Shown here in pieces: positions 10,558-22,347 of a DNA stretch of 64,000 nt. Position 1 is the first letter of the stretch, and the number at the start of each line of letters is the position of its first letter. Made by a program: the position numbers and the translations under genes. The DNA is from Platerodrilus igneus (taxonomy: Eukaryota > Arthropoda > Insecta > Coleoptera > Lycidae): the NCBI GenBank assembly GCA_036346225.1, contig JARFIW010001178.1, positions 62,001 to 126,000 on the forward strand, read 5' to 3'. Below the pieces are notes generated by a model, which saw nothing but the letters and a program-made list of their open reading frames with translations, had not been told where the DNA came from and searched no databases.

Positions 10558-11826
10558 ATGCAAAACTGCTCTACTACTGTAGATGTCACTTCTGACTACA
10601 TGGGTGACTCTAATATAGAAATTCCAACTGAAACAACTAGAACTCATATTATGCAACCTCAACAAGATGAAAATAAGAATAAAAGTTCATTAGTATTCTT
10701 TTCTAGCATTGTTAAAACATCTTCGTTTCCAAAAAAGGATCAAGCTGTAATCTTTCCAGCAATAGAAGGGTTGCAGGTAAAAGATTATGTACTTGCTACT
10801 GGTAAAAAGGTTGAAGCTAGAAATGTATTGTTTGCGTCACGCATGTCGAATAATAGAATTTGCATCTACTTAAAAAGCAAAGAATTGGTCAATAAATTTG
10901 TGGACTCTGAAAGAGGTATTGAAATTAATGACGTGTTTGTGCCTGCTAGGAAATTAATGTTACCTGCAAAGCGAATACTACTTTCAAACGTATCGCCGTG
11001 CATACCACATTATCTAGTTGAAGAAATACTCAAATCGCTAAACATAAAAGTTGTTTCTCCTATCTCATTTGTTGGGACAGGAATAGGCATTGATGAATTC
11101 AAGCATGTTTGTAGCTTTTGTTGCCAAGTTTTCATTGCCACAGATGAACTAAAAGTGCTACCTTCATCGATCGTAGTAACATTTGAAGAAGAAGAGTATA
11201 GAATATTTATTTCTGACGAAATGTTAAAATGCTTTAGATGTCAACAACTTGGTCATATTGCATCAAAATGTACATATCAAGAAATCACAAACTTTCCCAC
11301 AGAAGTCATTAATGTCACTGAAGTAACTAGTAAAAGACTCCATGCTTCAAATGCAACCACATCAATAGCAAGCGAACAAGAACACGTTATGGAAGAGTTC
11401 AACCCGCAAATATCAACGTTGAATAGTAACATTCAGGTATCACAAGATCTAAAACCTACCACAAACTAAAAAAAGCCAAACAAACGTCGAAAAATAGAAA
11501 GCTTGTGGGAGGAAAACCACAACCAAATTTTGAGTTATATAGACTTTGTTCAATTTTCAAAAGGGGTTAAAGGTACTGATGATCCTCTGAGCATTGCAAA
11601 AAATTTTACAAATGCCATTACGGCACTTACCTTGCTGGTGAAATCTGTAAGTTTGCCACCATCACAGAGAGCTCTAAAGGAAAGACTAAAACGATTAGTT
11701 GTATCACTGACAAAGGCGGTTAAAAAGGAAAATACAAATTCAGATCCCGAAATTCTGCAGACACATAAAAACTCCCTATCTAGAACAGTATCACAGGAAA
11801 GTATAGTTAGCAACGATAGTTTTTAA
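10558..11826 (+). pseudogene. Non-LTR ORF1 RNA-binding protein (one nonsense codon)
   Basis: The ATG at 10558 opens a frame with a TAA at 11467-11469. The same frame then continues (KKPNKRRKIESLWEEN) to a stop at 11824-11826, so the original protein was about 422 residues. The knuckle CFRCQQLGHIASKC is at residues 225-238, preceded by a conserved-looking domain (VFVPARKLMLPAKRILLSNV), as in ORF1 of APE-type LINEs. The product would coat the element RNA. ORF2 starts 60 bp downstream. I place it in the L1/Tx1-like group by gene order rather than by ORF1 sequence. Confidence 0.7.
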
Positions 11827-11886
11827 AGTTAAACCATAATCTTAAGTGACAAAGTATTAAGAATAAAGAACAATATTTTATCAGTT

Positions 11887-12928
11887 ATGGAAATAAATTC
11901 TTTTAAAATTACAACACTTAATGCCCGAAGCATTAAAGGAGATTTTAAGTGGATACAGATGGAGAACTTTTTGGAAAATAACAGTCTTGAAATCTTACTG
12001 CTACAAGAAACAATTATTTCCGAAATATCGAACATTTCCACCTGTAAGAAATATACATTTTTAATGAATCCCGCAAACACAAATTATTCTGGAACCCTCT
12101 TTGCAATAAAAAATAATTCAAACATTAAAATTATAGAACACGAAATAGTTTTTAATTCATATTTTCAGAGGGTTGTAATTGGAATGGAGAGAGAAGAACT
12201 GCAAATTTTTAATATATTCATACCTCGGGATGTGCGAATAGCCCAAGAAGTTATTGCTGCATTATCAGAGTCACTCGAAGAAAATTCGAACTATAGGACT
12301 ATTCTTGGTGGCGACTTTAATTCTACGTTTGACCCTAATACGGTTCGATATAGATCGGTCGAGCGACATCCGATACTTTCAGAAATCCTTAAAACATAGT
12401 TATTTCAGCACTTAAGGATTCTTGGCACCATTTTAACAAACACAGTGGTGGATACACTTATATATCGCAAACAATACCACAATCAGCATCGCGATTAGAC
12501 CGATTTTACTGTACAGAAAACCTTTTATCAAAACTTACGTCTATAAAGTTACAGGGCTTATTTTCTGATCATTTAGCAGTTACTATAGCTATTACAAAAG
12601 AAACTAATACCGAACGATGTTCCCATATTGGAAATTTGATAACTCGCTTTTAGAAGAAGAACAATATGTAGATGTAATGAATGCATATCTCACAAATGCA
12701 ATGTTACAGAAGCCATTAGATGTAGATATAACAGCTTGGTGGGAAAAGCTAAAAGTAACATTACAGACATAACTATTCTGTATGTAAGGCAAAAGAAACG
12801 AGAAAAATTTCTTCAACTACAAAATGTACAGCACGAGATTCAAATAAATCGACTGAAGAAATTCATGAACTCAACAAGCTATTAAATGATACCAAAAATG
12901 CATACTCCAGAATAAGTGAAAAGCAGTT
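11887..12928 (+). pseudogene. Non-LTR ORF2, 5' part: APE endonuclease
   Basis: The ATG at 11887 begins MEINSFKITTLNARSIKGDF. APE signatures follow in order: LNARSI, LLLQET (metal-binding E), GGDFNSTFDP (catalytic D and N), then after a frameshift near 12397 SRLDRFYCTE and LFSDHLAV (SDH motif). The enzyme nicks the target for target-primed reverse transcription. More frame breaks occur near 12655 and 12770. The ORF is cut by the insertion after GCAGTT at 12923-12928. Confidence 0.8.
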
Positions 12929-14751
12929 AACTTGTAACGTGCATTTTTGGTGGCCTAACATTTTTAGTCTACTTAATTCTTAAAATACATCGTTTTTGGA
13001 TCGCGGTTTGTATAAAGTAAATACTTCCGACTAGTTTTCAGATGGATATGCAAGTTGACTCGCCGGTATTAATTTTAAAAGATGGTTTAGTTGTAAATTG
13101 GAATACTCGTAAAATTACTTTCCACTTGTCATTAATAAATAATCCCGCTGTAATTAATATGTGGATATACAGTCTAGGTAGGCGATCAGAAGTTGTACTA
13201 GTAGGATTAGATATAAACAAAAAAGGGTTGTGTTTTGTTCTTGCTTGCGGGATGTCAAAAATTAAGTGTAAGATACGTTTTTTCTGGTTGAACTAGGAGT
13301 GGTAGAGTTGGTGAAACTCGACGCACGTGTGTTCGAAGAACTTTCGACGTACGGCTTTAGTGCTTACGCGTGTCTACTAAACGTTTTTAGTCGTCTTTCT
13401 TATGGGAAAAAAAAGCCGTAGAACTAACTGTCGCGGAGTCGTAGTTGGTCTTTGGTTCCGATATAGGAATTACGTTAAAGATCCTGTTTCGTTCTACTTT
13501 TAACTCGATGCACGCGGGTTTTAAGGACATGGTTAGGATTAGATATAAACAAAAAAGGATCGTTTTTTGTTCTTGCTTGCGAGATGTCAAAAAATTAAGT
13601 GAAAAAGATACGGTTTTTCTGGTTGAACTAAGAGTTGTAGAGCTGGTGAAACTCGACGCACGTGTGTTCAAAGAACATTGTTACGGATTTACGTTAGTGA
13701 TACATGTGCTTTACTTATTATGGCTTTTGTTGCTTGCTTTGTCTGGTGATATTTAAACTGTGACAGACTACCGGTATACAAAAGTAGTGGCTGAAGTTCC
13801 TCGCTGCTTTTTGTATGGTTATGCAACTAATATACCTAGTTCCTTCGCGTGATAAGGTCCGCTGCTAACCCCAGTGAAATCAGTCAGTGTGATTAGGGTA
13901 AGTGGTGATGAGTTCCATCAACACCCTCACAGTCTAGGGTGCAGTGCTTCGTTAGTGCCAGACATCGTGGATCCCACACTGCAATGGTAAGGAAGCGGTA
14001 CTGAAGGACTTTGTGTAAGTTGCACTATTTCCTATTTGTTCTTACTGTAAATATCTACCCGTTGTTTTTGCAATATTCCTTGTCGTTCGGATACCTTTTC
14101 CATAGACTTGCCCGCTATTTAATAAAAAAAAAAAGAACAATCAACCCTACTGAATGACTCAGAACAATTGTGCTTATCTACTTATTTATGTCTTTGCTAA
14201 AAATTTTACTAAATTACTTAGAGTAATTATGTCTTACCTATTTATATTTTTTTGTTACATTTTACTTGAATTATGTTTAATTGGTTTGTGATGAAACGTT
14301 TCTGCTACTCCCCAATATGGCCTCACTTTGTACTCAGAATTTTTCTGTACTGCTATTACTGTTGTTAGATTATAGAGTTTATCTAAACAGTTGCTCTTAT
14401 TTATTCTATAAAATACTGAACAATTTATACTTGATCCATAGGCTATGCTTTTTCTCTGTTTCAGGTTTGCCGGACTAATTTGTTTTTCTTTCAGGTTTAC
14501 TATTCTAAGTTCTCTATGGCAGGTACTGGTACTAACTCCTGACAGCCGCGTCCCTTATAGATTGGTCTGCTTTCTACAACCCCCCCTACTCTCCACTGTG
14601 TTTTTTTCTTGGATTTTCTTTTGTTACGCACGGCTACGAGCCACCGTGACATAACTTTGACGCACAACGTGGCGTCTACTAGAAACACGTAACAAACTAA
14701 ATTAAGATACAAACAATTAACCAACACGGGTCGACCTACATTTTGTAAAAT
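12929..14751. mobile_element. Unclassified 1.8 kb insert in non-LTR element 1
   Basis: It is flanked by GCAGTT (12923-12928 and 14752-14757), a probable 6 bp target duplication, and it interrupts ORF2. It contains a direct repeat of about 160 bp (13205-13365 and 13540-13700, offset about 335 bp). Clear terminal inverted repeats or LTR ends were not found. ORFs inside (for example 13445-13756, and 14946-14500 on the minus strand) are unrecognised. It may be a solo LTR or a non-autonomous element. Confidence 0.55.
13205..13700 (+). repeat. Direct repeat inside the insert
   Basis: Both units contain ggattagatataaacaaaaa, tgttcttgcttgcg, gagatgtc or gggatgtc, gaaactcgacgcacgtgtgttc and similar blocks. 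Units start near 13206 and 13541. Divergence is modest. Confidence 0.7.
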
Positions 14752-17215
14752 GCAGTTTTCTAATTTTACTCCATTGTCAAAACTCATAAACGATGATAAT
14801 GTGATCATAACAGCACCAACACGCCTATGCTCATCAGTTGCCAAGCATTTTGAAACAAGGTACGTCAAGGATTTAACAGCAAATATAAATAATAATTCAC
14901 CAATATACAGAAATATAAAGAAACTTCCAGTGATAGAAAGTGACACTTTAAATCAACCCTTATCCCTTGACGAAGTAACATCTGCACTTAACAGTTTAAA
15001 TAAAAATAAATCATCAGGTATTGATGGACTAACAACTGAGTTTTACATTCGATTTTGGCCTATCATTAAAAATACATATCTTTTGGTTGTCAATCAAGCC
15101 ATAATTCAAAAAAGGTTACCAAGCTCATGGAGAAAAGCTATTATTTGTTTATTGTCAAAAAAAGACCTATTGAGAATTGAGAATTGGCGTCCAGTCTCAC
15201 TGTTGACAACAGATTACAAAATGTTTGCAAAAGTTCTATCAAATAGGCTATCGAGAGTCATAGGATCTCTGATTGATACGGATCAAAGTTACGTGATTCC
15301 AAACAGGACAATCTATGACAGTCTTCATCTACACCGAGATGTAATTTATAGAGCTAACCAACAAAACACCCCATTGGCAATCTTTAACTTAGATCAGAAG
15401 TCTGCTTTCGATAAAATACACCACAACTACTTGATTCATATATTAAAGTTAATGAATTTAGGACAATTCTTCATTAACACTATCAAACTATTATATACAA
15501 ATGTACAAAGTCACATAAGGATAGGAAACCTGTTAACAAGAAAAATTGATTTCTGCAGAGGAATTAGACAAGGATGTCCTTTATCTGGACCACTATATTC
15601 CATTACTATTGAACCTTTCCTTTCTACATGTAGGAAATTGCTTAGTGGATAACCATTGCCCTTAGAATTTAATAAGTCTTAGTGTGAATGCTTATGCGGA
15701 TGAGTATCAATATTTATCTCCTGCGAGAAAGACTTCAAAATATTTCCAAATATCTACCACCTCTATGCAAAAGAATCTAGATCAAAATTGAATAAAGTGA
15801 AATCAAAAGGATTCTGGACTGGAAGCTGGAAAACGAGGAATGACAAACCATTGTCCATTTCATGGTCTTCAAGTGAAATTTTCATTTTAGGAATTAGGTT
15901 TTCCAACAATGCAGAAGATGATGTGAACTATGCTTATGAAACTCTTCTACAAAAAGTAAACAAATCGTTACAAAAATGGTCTCAAAAAAATCCAACAGCA
16001 TCAAAAATGGGTAGAAAAACTATAATCAATCAATTTGTAGCACCGAAATTATGGTATCATCTTCAAGTTTTACCTCTCACCAAAATGCAAAAAAAATTGG
16101 TTCAGTTTATTTGGAAAGGTAAACATTGGACGACACAAAAGCATCTGTGCCTCTCAGTGGAACAAGGCGGAATAGATCTCATCCATATTCCCTCAAAAAT
16201 TAAATCTTTTAGAATTGGTTAGTCAACCGTTTTCTCAATACAGAGGAACCACAAAACTGGAAGATACTTTTGGAATACTTGCTAAAACTATCTAATCCTT
16301 GTGGAGCCTCCTGGCAATGTTTCTTCGTCGCTGATCAAACCTATATGAATAACAACACCCCTAGATTCATTAATTCTATGATAAATTCAGTACAAGGATT
16401 TAATATAACCTTAAAAGACTTTCCTCAAAACTTCAATGACATAAAATAAATTCCAATCACAAAATTTAATATAATTCAAAATTGTATTCCTCCGTTATTT
16501 AATCAAAAATGGAAAGAAGCATCAATATTTAAATTGGGTCAACTTACAGATAACAACTGGATTTCGGATGAAAAACTAAAACAAATTCTTCATGCACATT
16601 CCAATCTCATACAACAAGAGCTACTCATTCATTTTAGACGAATTAAAGCATTTTTCCAAATACATATCTGCAGTAATTTCTAACGAGCCAAATAAACCCC
16701 ATCAGACAATTGTTTTTAAAGTAGAAAATAAAAGTTTCACTTTAGATAAAAGTACAAGTAAGCTATTACAGAAAGGACTTACTTCACAAGCCTTTTCAAC
16801 AGAAATCAGTCAAAAATTAAGAAGTGAAGAAGTGACAAACTTACCCTTGAATACATTGCGGAGGTGTCGTGGAGATTTGCTAAAAATTCCTAAGCAGATC
16901 TCATTTTCTTAATGCATTAGGGACTACAAGAATCAGATGGATGCCCATACTGTATATACCTTAGAAGAACCGCAAAACACATAATTATTGAGTGTCCAAA
17001 AGCACAAATGGTATGGGAATATGTTAGTAAATTAATAAAAAAAAAATTTTAAAGTACAAATCTTTGATAATGAATGGTTACTTCTTGGATATTACGGGAA
17101 AACTGACAAAAGCAATTTAGTAAATTTTCTTATGAATTTAACAAGATGGATTGTTTATCAGTTGTGGTGTTGTTTTTTAAAAGAAAATATTAGTGGCAGG
17201 GAAATATAACAACAA
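14752..17215 (+). pseudogene. Non-LTR ORF2, 3' part: reverse transcriptase and C-terminus
   Basis: After the insert, the 14750-15652 frame carries RT blocks KSSGIDGLTTEFY, ENWRPVSLLTTDYKMF, FNLDQKSAFDKIH (motif A) and GIRQGCPLSGPLYSI (motif B). A shift near 15645 leads to NAYADEYQYLS, in which the usual YADD is YADE. A typical thumb and connection region follows (FILGIRFSN, MGRKTIINQFVAPKLWYHLQ, QFIWKGKHW, EQGGIDLIHIP). Further frames, 16225-16912 and 16920-17200, end in CPYC...H..IIECPK. The changed motif C and several shifts make this copy inactive. Confidence 0.8.
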
Positions 17216-17583
17216 CGCACCTTGCCGGCTAACTGCTGGGGTTCGTTGGAGAGCACTATAGGCGTGGGTTTATGTATGAATGAAATTCGGGCCACTTAAG
17301 AGCAGAAAATTTAATAAGAATATAAATCTCAAACGAATAACTTGACAAAATCGGAAATATTTTGGGCACCACCTGTTTCGGTAATAGACGCAGTGACACA
17401 TTCAACTGGAAACAGGAAAATTGAGTGTCAATCAAGCGTATATAAAAGATAACAATTATTATAAATAAAGTAGTCGAGAGATTTTTAGCGTATCACATAT
17501 AATGTCATTTCAAATAATATTGAATACAAGCTCTCATGCTCGAGTAATTCAAATAAATAAAAAAATTATTACAAATTCAAATT
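17216..17583. other. Unassigned spacer between two non-LTR elements
   Basis: No gene or repeat family recognised. Position 17216 follows the probable 3' end of element 1. Confidence 0.4.
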
Positions 17584-17832
17584 TTACAATATGTTTAGAT
17601 TGGAGGTGGAGCTGGACTTCGGGGACGGGCCCGGAAGGTTCTGCGTCTTCCTCTTCCGCTCAGCCAGGATACGCTCGAGCTCCTCAGTGGAAGTTTCCGA
17701 GACATCTTTGGAGAACGTCCGAATCCCCGAATCCCTCGGGCGTCGGTGGCCCCTTTCGTGCTCTCTGGAGGATTTGGCCTCCCGACACAATTTCGGAAAT
17801 GAATTTAAAACACCCTCATACTGACAAAACAA
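17584..17832 (-). pseudogene. GC-rich exon-like fragment, possibly a captured host coding segment
   Basis: The stretch is far more GC-rich than its surroundings, and its minus-strand frame has codon-like composition: RESGIRTFSKDVSETST, EELERILAERKRKTQ, PGPSPKSSSTSNL, then a stop at 17584. On the upstream side (about 17825) the minus strand reads tttgttttgtcag, a good splice acceptor. It interrupts the start of a plus-strand RT. It could be a terminal exon of a captured gene or a fragment of another element. The family is unknown. Confidence 0.35.
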
Positions 17833-19440
17833 ATAGTTTCCCTGAATTTACTTCTTTTAATATTTCCAAAATTACTTTCGAAGAAGTTATGAATGCGATC
17901 AGATCTTTCCGCACTAGCTCTGCAGGTGGATTAGATTCCCTTAGACCTTCCCATATTCAAGATATGTGCAGCTATAGCGCTGGTTCCTGTGGCCAAAAAA
18001 GCACTCACCGCCTTATGTAACCTAATGCTTTCAGGTAAAGTACATCACGAAATTTGTCCCATACTATATGGTGCATCATTGTGTGCGCTTAAGAAAAAAG
18101 ATGGAGGACTAAGACCAATAGCAGTGGGAACTTTCTACCGACGACTAGTTGCAAAAATTTGTTGCTCTAAAATAATGGGAAAAATCAAAGAAATTCTACA
18201 ACCTCACCAATTTGGTTTGGAATCGCTGGCGGAGCAGAAGCTGTAACACATTCAGCAAGAATATATCTCTGTAACATGAAAGAAAAAATTTTTTTAAAAC
18301 TAGATTTTAAAAACGCATTTAATATATCATATTAAATTTAATATGATATATCGAGACACAATGTTACATCAAGTAGCAATTCTAACTCCAGAAATTTATC
18401 CATTCGTGGAACAATGTTTTCGAACAGAGTCATTTTTGATGTTTGGAAACCACTTAATGAAATCTCAACGCGGTGTCCAACAAGGAGATCCCCTTGGCCC
18501 TGCACTTTTTTGTTTAGTTATAGAATGTATAGTGAAAAATATTCACACTGAATTCAACTGCTGGTATCTAGATGACGGATCAATAGGTGGTAATGAAGAA
18601 GATATCTTAAAATCATTTAAAAATATAACATTCAATTCTCGCAATGTAGGCCTTGAATTAAATTTCAAAAAATGCGAAATTCTATTAAATCAATCAAATC
18701 CAACGTTCATGAGAAAAATATTGGAATTTGCTCCTGGCATAAAAATATCAGCTACATCAAACTGGTTTCTTCTTGGTGCTCCGCTTTCCATTCCCGCCTT
18801 ATCTACGTGCTTAAAAGAGAAATTGAATTCACTAAAATTAATGTGTTCTAGATTGAATAATCTTCCATCACACATCGCCTTTTTTCTTCTGAAAAACTGT
18901 TTAGCGATACCTAAATTATTATATACTTTAAGATGCAGCCCGTCATGGCATTGTAACGAAATCCTTAAGGAAATTGATCAATGCTTAAAAACTGCTCTAG
19001 AACTAATAACGAATAACCAACTAGATGATAAGACATGGTTAACAGCTACTCTCCCGGTAAATAGAGGTGGTTTGGGCATCCGCTCAGTGTTATCTTTAGC
19101 ACTACCCGCCTTTCTATCCTCTTTCCGTAGCACATCACACTTAATAAATATGATTTTACAAGATAGAACAACTGATAATTATTTTGAAGAAGGGGAAAAA
19201 GTTTGGTTCTCTAAAACTAAGTTGACTTTACCAGAAGAGTCAAAGAGACTTCAGAAAGCTTGGGATCAACCACTACTAGATATTTGTTGCGACTATTTAC
19301 TTACGACAGCTAAAACTCCTATTGACAAGGCTCGTCTTCATTTTTGTAATTTAGATCTTACTGTACCTCTATATTACATAACATTTAACATATTCAAAAT
19401 TATTATAGTCCGATTAGAGAAATTGCTTTTATCAACCTAA
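17820..19440 (+). pseudogene. Second reverse transcriptase lineage (non-LTR type)
   Basis: Segments in shifting frames encode SSAGGLDSLRPSHIQDM, KKKDGGLRPIAVGTFYRRL, HQFGLESLAEQK, LKLDFKNAFN (motif A), GVQQGDPLGPALFCLVIE (motif B) and WYLDDGSIGG (motif C, intact DD pair), followed by LNFKKCEI, LLGAPL and NRGGLGIRSV. The longest open part is 18343-19440. It differs clearly from the L1/Tx1-like RT upstream (YLDDG rather than YADD; GGLDSLRP entry). An RLE-type or other non-LTR clade is possible but was not settled. The 5' part is broken in at least two places. No endonuclease was identified. Confidence 0.75.
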
Positions 19441-21640
19441 ATATGAGCACCTCTTGAATAATGTATCAGAAAAATTTCTTGATTCCTCTAATAATTTCAT
19501 ATTTTTCAAAACCACCATAACATACAAGCATTGTGAAGTGTGATTTTTCATTTGCAGTATTACCCGGCCTTTAATAAATGGGTTGCCACTGTGTGGTGTC
19601 AAGATTTGATTAGGCCACCACATATATTTTGATTAATCTTTTCAAGCTCGAGTTAAAAATTAATTTCAGTCTTTAGGCTTGTAACTATTTTTTCTTTCTA
19701 ATTGGCTCAGCTAGCCTCACGCATGGGCGCTAGTGAAACGGTTTTACTTCTGAAGCACTAAACCCACGAGTGTGCTAGTGAAACAAACTTACTAGAACTA
19801 CTAAAACACCAGCCCCACATTTGGTGTCAGTAAAACGAAGTCTTCCGACGTAACTAGGGGTCTATTCCTTGGGTAGAGCTATGAGCAATGGGGGGGTAAG
19901 TCGAAATCTGTTGGGGGTCACACTCAAACTAAAACAAATAGGCGCCACCAAGTCCAGATTGATTCATGTTAAAAGCATAGCATATTTCTAAGGGCGGACG
20001 TGGAGACCCAAAGAAAAAAGATCGCCTTCGGTGACAAAAACCTGTCTTAACAGAATAAGACGCTGTTCCTGTAAGAAAGAATAATAATTAAGTCAACATA
20101 GAAAATGGGAACACTGTTTGTGTCCCTCAAATATGCCTAAAAAAAATAAAAAGAATATTTTCTACATAAGGGTGGCATCAAAATTCAACTCTTATTGCCT
20201 TTTTGGGTTGCTAGGTTTGATCACACTTGATCAAAATAAAAAACTTTAAACTTAGGTTAATAATTTACTAGAAAGAATTCCTTTAACTTTAAATAAAATT
20301 GAATGCAACAAAATTAAATAATTACTTGTAGTAGTTTGGAAATTTAAGATAAGGTTTATCAATCTGTTTCTAGATCAAGAATATTACAACAAAGTATAAC
20401 TTGTTACATTAATGGTTTTTAACCCATTCAGATCTGATTAGGTCTATTACATTGTCAAAATTAAAATACAAAATATTCTCGTTAAGTTACATGTGCTAAT
20501 TTCAGTTTAAAATGAAAATGTTCATAAAGATATTCTCGTCTTCAAAGCATCTGCTTTCATAAATACAAGTGTCAGCAGTATATCTCAAACAAACAAATGA
20601 CGTAATTTACACATGTTATTTTAAAGTGAAGCAACGTGTTGTTCTGACAAAATAAACAGTGAATTTTAAGTTTGGCGCTGGGAAATCCAGCTTAGCAACA
20701 GATAAAGTGAATAACAAAATCGTATTTATACGTATCAAAATAAAATAGCGTGTTTCCTGAGTGGAACACAATTGAATTTCTTAAAATTACTACGAACCAA
20801 ACAAAACTGCTTTCATAGGCTGAAATAGGATTTGCATCGCCATGCGGAATTAACTGCTACATCCTAACAAAGTAGTATCTTGGCTCGGACCAACAAACGA
20901 TCTCCTGTTAATTAGATCTGCTTTCCATCCTCTAAAAGCATGTGTTAAATTGAAGTGGTTTCTTAACGTTGATTCACAGTTCTAAGTTATTATTGTTTAA
21001 CTTCTCATCGCCTAAGTGTTGTAGTGTTTCGTCGTCTAATCTTGGTTTGCGCTAAACAAATTTTCAAATTACATACTATAACAACGAGTATACATTACCA
21101 ACCGTTATTCAGAAAATGTTTCACTTAATCAAACCGACCCGCAGGTCACTGGCCATTGTTCTCTTAAACATGCTGCTGCCTCTTTTACCTATGGCCGAGT
21201 GCCTATCTCGTGCTCTCGTACGATGGGAGGATCCCAAAGGGGGGGGGGTTGTCATTCCTCTCTACGCGCTTGCGACTGGGTGTGAAATACACCGCCATCC
21301 AAAACAACTAGACTAACGAGTCAAGATGCTGTCACAATGTAATATTCTAATTGTAAAATGTATTATGACTTTACTTAATAAAGGTGTTTAACTATTGTCG
21401 TACCTTAAATGAAACGAATTATGAATTCGAAAATAAAATTGTTACAGGCTATGAGCTAAATAAGTACTTTAATTTCATACCGAAAATAAACTCCATTTCG
21501 GCTTCCTCGAAAGATGCATTCAAATAACCCTGGTGCTTACGTATCATAACTATGAATACAATGACACATTTACTTTAAGGATCAAGTACACCGATAGATG
21601 GATATATAAGATCAACTCATCTACTTAAATAGTAAACCTT
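19441..21640. other. Intergenic, no recognised gene
   Basis: Moderately AT-rich sequence with short G runs (about 19891, 21240). Around 19700-19830 the words gctagtgaaac and ctagtgaaac recur. The ORF at 21116-21316 is short and isolated and not supported. No family recognised. Confidence 0.4.
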
Positions 21641-21649
21641 GCACATAGA

Positions 21650-22250
21650 ATAGAATAGTTTATTTGAACCCATGAGATGATGGTCGTAAAACACTTACAT
21701 TTTACAAAATAAAATCTACTATGATAGGGTGCATATGCAAGCAAGTCAATAAATTAATACAATAATTTATGTATACAACATTCTATTTATTATAATCTAT
21801 CTTGTAAAAACTCATTCACGCAGTAGCAACAGTTTTCACTTAACAAGGCTAGTAACATCTGTTTAAATTTTGGGATTTTATATTTGATGGTACCTTATTA
21901 TTGAGTTGGAGCCATATATATGAAAGATTTTTCTATTAGGGCGGAAATCGAAGTTACTTTGTATATATCACCAGACTTACGTGTTTTGTAAATGGAAACA
22001 CCGTGAAATAGTATATTTATGTCTGCTTTTGAAGAATAAAATGTTTCATAAATGTATAAAGCATAAAAAGTAAGTATTTGTAATTGTTTAAACAGTGGTC
22101 TGCAGTGTGCACTATAAGGAACCCGAACGATAATACTAACTGTACGTTTATGTAGTTTAAACAGTGTAGAAGTATTTTCAAGTGAAGCAGCACCTCAAAA
22201 TGCAACCAAACCTTAACTAAGAGTTGAAAAGCGCATAGTATACTTTAAGA
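21650..22250 (-). mobile_element. 3' end of a Jockey/CR1-like LINE
   Basis: The minus strand encodes SGDIYKVTSISALIEKSFIY, then IKYKIPKFKQMLLALLSEN and VNEFLQD. This resembles the C-terminal end of Jockey/CR1/I-type ORF2 (LP...FK..L...L), here with in-frame stops. An AT-rich 3' tail lies toward 21650. It is 5'-truncated before 22346, where a pogo element begins. Confidence 0.5.
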
Positions 22251-22347
22251 GAATATTCAATAGAGACTTATTTAGCAATAGTTTTTATTGCATAACATGA
22301 TACATTTTGGGAATATTTCTTAAACATTTTGCTTACTCCTTTCACTA

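Larger units (their letters stand above)
10340..17215 (+). mobile_element. Non-LTR retrotransposon 1 (APE type, L1/Tx1-like), split by an insert
   Basis: It has a 5' UTR, ORF1 with a CCHC knuckle, then ORF2 with an APE endonuclease, RT, a C-terminal region and a terminal CxxC..H....C motif (CPYCIYLRRTAKHIIIECPK near 16950). The order fits the L1/Tx1 group. It is interrupted at 12929-14751 by foreign sequence flanked by GCAGTT. The 3' end lies near 17215; no clear poly(A) tail was found. Several frameshifts make it non-autonomous. Confidence 0.8.

Noticed and set aside
14500..14946. 148-codon minus-strand ORF
   Set aside because: It crosses the boundary between the unclassified insert and the LINE ORF2, so it cannot be an old single gene.
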